Part shown: positions 5,571 to 6,696 of the stretch, piece by piece
Layout: the number at the start of each line of letters is the position of its first letter
Position numbering within the stretch: the stretch's first letter is position 1
Origin: DASQVO01 sp035640715
Lineage (GTDB): Bacteria > Actinomycetota > Actinomycetes > Streptosporangiales > Streptosporangiaceae
Reading direction: 5' to 3'
DNA length: 6,696 nt
NCBI GenBank assembly: GCA_035640715.1
Contig: DASQVO010000060.1
Location: 1 to 6,696, forward strand
Notes under the pieces: model-generated
What the model was told of the DNA's origin: nothing
Databases searched by the model: none
Seen by the model: the letters and a program-made list of their open reading frames with translations, nothing else
Position numbers and translations under genes: made by a program

Positions 5571-5604
5571 TTGGAAATGAAAATCATTTTCTATAGTCTG
5601 GCAC
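5571..5604 (+). promoter_or_regulatory. Promoter of the zinc-independent ribosomal protein operon
   Basis: TATAGT (5592-5597) is a good -10 hexamer, 5 of 6 to consensus. TTGGAA (5571-5576) is a fair -35 with a short 15-bp gap; shifting it one base gives TTTGGA with 16 bp. Transcription would start near 5603-5604, leaving a leader of about 41 nt that contains GGAGG (5633-5637), correctly placed before the ATG at 5645. The Zur box lies inside the spacer and touches the -10. Confidence 0.6.
5578..5592. promoter_or_regulatory. Zur box
   Basis: TGAAAATCATTTTCT contains a perfect 13-bp palindrome (5579-5591, centred on C5585); only the outermost pair fails. It agrees closely with the actinomycete Zur consensus TGAAAATGATTTTCA. 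It sits between the -35 and -10 and overlaps the first -10 base, so zinc-loaded Zur would block RNA polymerase. The operon below encodes zinc-free ribosomal proteins, the classic Zur targets, which favours Zur over the related iron regulator Fur whose boxes look similar. Confidence 0.8.
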
Positions 5605-5644
5605 CCTCGATGCGTCCGCCGCTCACCTGCCCGGAGGCCCCGCC

Positions 5645-5881
5645 ATGTCCGCTCGATGCCAGCTGACCGGCCGTAAGCCGGCGTTCGGCAACACCATCTC
5701 CCACTCGCACCGCCGCACCTCCCGCCGGTTCGACCCCAACATCCAGGACCGGCGGTACTGGCTGCCTAGTGAGCGCCGCTACGTGCGGCTGAGGCTGAGC
5801 ACCAAGGGCATCAAGACGGTCGACCGGATCGGCATCGAAAAGGCCGTGGCCATGATCCGCGCCCGTGGCGAGAAGATCTGA
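5645..5881 (+). CDS. rpmB: 50S ribosomal protein L28, zinc-independent (C-) form
   Basis: A 78-residue protein of the large subunit. The L28 pattern is plain: RCQLTGRKPAFGNTISHSHR at the N-terminus, TSRRFDPNIQDRRYWLPSE, then RYVRLRLSTKGIKTVDRIGI. Zinc-binding L28 paralogues hold two CxxC pairs; only one Cys (C5) is present here, so this copy needs no zinc. In actinomycetes such C- copies are made when zinc is short and replace the zinc-ribbon versions in the ribosome, freeing zinc. It is the first gene of a three-gene operon behind the Zur box. GGAGG at 5633-5637 fixes ATG 5645 as start. rpsN follows after 14 nt. The main L28 copy should be elsewhere in the genome. Confidence 0.93.
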   Translation: MSARCQLTGRKPAFGNTISHSHRRTSRRFDPNIQDRRYWLPSERRYVRLRLSTKGIKTVDRIGIEKAVAMIRARGEKI

Positions 5882-5895
5882 GGAGCCGCCCCGTC

Positions 5896-6201
5896 ATGGC
5901 CAAGAAGAGCAAGATCGTAAAGAACGAGCAGCGGCGTGCCGTCGTCGCCCGCTATGCCGCCCGCCGCGCCGACCTCAAGCGCGTCATCGTCTCCCCGGCC
6001 AGCAGTCCCGAGGAGCGCGCTGCCGCCCAGCGCGAGCTGCAGCGCCAGCCACGTGACGCCAGCGCCACCCGGGTGCGCAACCGCGACGCTATCGACGGCC
6101 GGCCCCGCGGCTACCTGCGTGACTTCGGTCTTTCCCGGCTGAACCTCCGCCGTCACGCGCACGCCGGCCAGCTTCCCGGCGTGCGCAAGTCCAGCTGGTA
6201 G
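5896..6201 (+). CDS. rpsN: 30S ribosomal protein S14, zinc-independent form
   Basis: A 101-residue small-subunit protein, the length of the long zinc-free S14 type; the zinc form is about 61 residues with a CxxC...CxxC ribbon. There is no cysteine at all. The N-terminus MAKKSKIVKNEQRR and the C-terminal RPRGYLRDFGLSRLNLRR and PGVRKSSW are the conserved S14 parts. At the old metal-ribbon place the sequence is RNRDAIDG, with acidic residues where Cys often stands. It lies between L28 and L32, with GAGGAG at 5880-5885 overlapping the rpmB stop as its ribosome site. An L33 gene, which often sits between L28 and S14 in such operons, is absent here. It would be expressed on zinc starvation and compete with the zinc-binding copy. 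Confidence 0.94.
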   Translation: MAKKSKIVKNEQRRAVVARYAARRADLKRVIVSPASSPEERAAAQRELQRQPRDASATRVRNRDAIDGRPRGYLRDFGLSRLNLRRHAHAGQLPGVRKSSW

Positions 6202-6213
6202 AAGGAGATTCCG

Positions 6214-6384
6214 ATGGCCGTCCCCAAACGACGCATGTCCCGCAGCAGGACCCGCAGCCGCCGCGCCCAGTGGAAGGCCACCGCGCCCCAGCTGGTGCCA
6301 ATCGTTGTCGGCGGCCAGGAACTACAGGTCCCGCGCCGCCTGATCCGCGCCTACCAGCGCGGCCTCATCACACCCAGCCGCTGA
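6214..6384 (+). CDS. rpmF: 50S ribosomal protein L32, zinc-independent form
   Basis: A 56-residue large-subunit protein, easily missed because of its size. The start is typical L32: MAVPKRRMSRSRTRSRRAQW and then KATAPQLVPI. In ordinary bacterial L32 a CxxC...CxxC zinc ribbon follows; here the same region is VVGGQELQVPRRLIRAYQRG with no Cys, so the metal site is gone and this is the zinc-free paralogue. It ends LITPSR with TGA at 6382-6384. The ribosome site is the strong AAGGAG at 6202-6207, 6 nt before ATG 6214, and the gene follows the S14 stop by 12 nt. It is the last gene of the Zur-controlled operon. Other genomes carry S18, L31 or L33 in such operons; none of these is visible here. Confidence 0.9.
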   Translation: MAVPKRRMSRSRTRSRRAQWKATAPQLVPIVVGGQELQVPRRLIRAYQRGLITPSR

Positions 6385-6389
6385 TTTTC

Positions 6390-6429
6390 GCGGCCAGCAC
6401 GCGCTAGTCGGCCCGGGCCCAGTGGCCGC
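6390..6429. terminator. Hairpin between the converging rpmF and arsR genes
   Basis: GCGGCCA (6390-6396) pairs with TGGCCGC (6423-6429), a 7-bp stem. Its 26-nt loop contains another perfect palindrome, GGCCCGGGCC (6410-6419). It lies in the 61-nt gap between two gene ends that face each other, where a two-way terminator is expected. There is no T-run on either side, as is common in high-GC actinomycetes. Termination is inferred from position and symmetry. Confidence 0.45.
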
Positions 6430-6445
6430 CTACGCCAGGCGAGCC

Positions 6446-6696
6446 TCAGGCCTCCCCCGCGTGCCGGATCGCGTCCAGGACGATGTGGGCGACATGGTCG
6501 TCGGCGAGGGAGTACTCGATCTCGCGGGCCCGGCGGCGGGCGTTCACGATGCGGAAGGCGCGCAGCACGCGCAGGTGCTGGGAGACCAGCGGCTGGCTTA
6601 CGCCCAGCGCGGCCACGAGCTCATGAACGGGCATGTCGCGGGTGGCCAGTTCCCGGACGATCCCCAGGCGCACCGGAGAAGCGAGGGCCTTGAGCA
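6446..6696 (-). CDS. ArsR/SmtB-family zinc-sensing repressor, partial (5' end outside the window)
   Basis: 82 residues are visible and the frame runs off the right edge. It begins LKALASPVRLGIVREL, the usual first helix of ArsR proteins, so roughly 10-40 residues are missing. A winged helix-turn-helix follows: VHELVAALGVSQPLVSQHLR, then the wing with RRRAREIEYSLAD. The last helix holds D65, H67, H78 and E81 of the visible part, the exact D-x-H-x10-H-x2-E pattern of the alpha-5 zinc site in SmtB and CzrA. The alpha-3 cysteine site of arsenic sensors is absent. It is therefore predicted to release DNA when zinc is plentiful and so allow zinc export. In Mycobacterium tuberculosis the comparable gene sits just ahead of zur (furB) in one operon, but here the gene ends at 6446 and faces rpmF, so what lies on its other side cannot be seen. 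A GTG at 6671-6673 is in frame but too far inside the fold to be the real start. Confidence 0.85.
   Translation of the reverse strand, partial: LKALASPVRLGIVRELATRDMPVHELVAALGVSQPLVSQHLRVLRAFRIVNARRRAREIEYSLADDHVAHIVLDAIRHAGEA

Noticed and set aside
5578..5592. Reading the palindrome as a Fur (iron) box
   Set aside because: Sequence alone allows it, but the genes below are zinc-free ribosomal proteins, the standard Zur targets, and the match to the actinomycete Zur consensus is closer.
5779..6162. Minus-strand frame of 127 codons opposite rpmB and rpsN
   Set aside because: It mirrors two clear ribosomal protein genes and shows no family motif.

Overview
The window comes from a high-GC actinomycete. 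Codon third positions are mostly G or C, GTG starts occur, and the ribosomal-protein operon ends the way actinobacterial zinc-starvation operons do. A Streptomyces-like or Streptosporangiales-like genome would fit, but the genus cannot be fixed from this sequence. No rRNA, tRNA, CRISPR array, insertion sequence or integrase was seen.

Layout, left to right. (1) At 1-134 lies the tail of a broken or truncated SnoaL-like gene. (2) At 215-2288 is a two-gene operon: an amidase-signature hydrolase and a TetR-family regulator, overlapping by one base (TGATG). A 17-bp inverted repeat fills exactly the space between the -35-like and -10-like hexamers of its promoter, so it is probably the TetR operator. 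(3) At 2594-3049 is a PaaI-type hotdog thioesterase, preceded by a strong palindrome. (4) At 3305-3876 is a type II toxin-antitoxin pair: a ribbon-helix-helix antitoxin and a MazF/PemK RNase, overlapping at GTGA. (5) From 3928 to 4670 is a scar region. It holds the C-terminal remnant of an ECF41/SigJ-type sigma factor on the minus strand, then the N-terminal ubiquitin-like and FHA parts of what was probably a large FtsK/SpoIIIE ATPase, now frameshifted and cut short. (6) At 4771-5526 is an intact MgtC/SapB-family membrane protein. (7) At 5571-6384 is a Zur-box-controlled operon of zinc-independent ribosomal proteins L28, S14 and L32. (8) At 6446-6696, converging on that operon, is the C-terminal part of an ArsR/SmtB repressor carrying a complete alpha-5 zinc-site motif.

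The right end is the coherent biological unit, a zinc-homeostasis locus. Under zinc starvation Zur would leave its box, and cysteine-poor ribosomal proteins would replace the zinc-ribbon versions. The neighbouring SmtB-type repressor senses the opposite condition, zinc excess. The left and middle parts are ordinary accessory genes mixed with gene remnants.

Several genes here (amidase, thioesterase, antitoxin) have no Shine-Dalgarno sequence but do have a -10-like hexamer ending 6 nt before the start codon, which suggests leaderless mRNAs. I see no convincing wholly new system. The best leads are the zinc locus, the spacer-filling operator, the two gene scars and the toxin variant.
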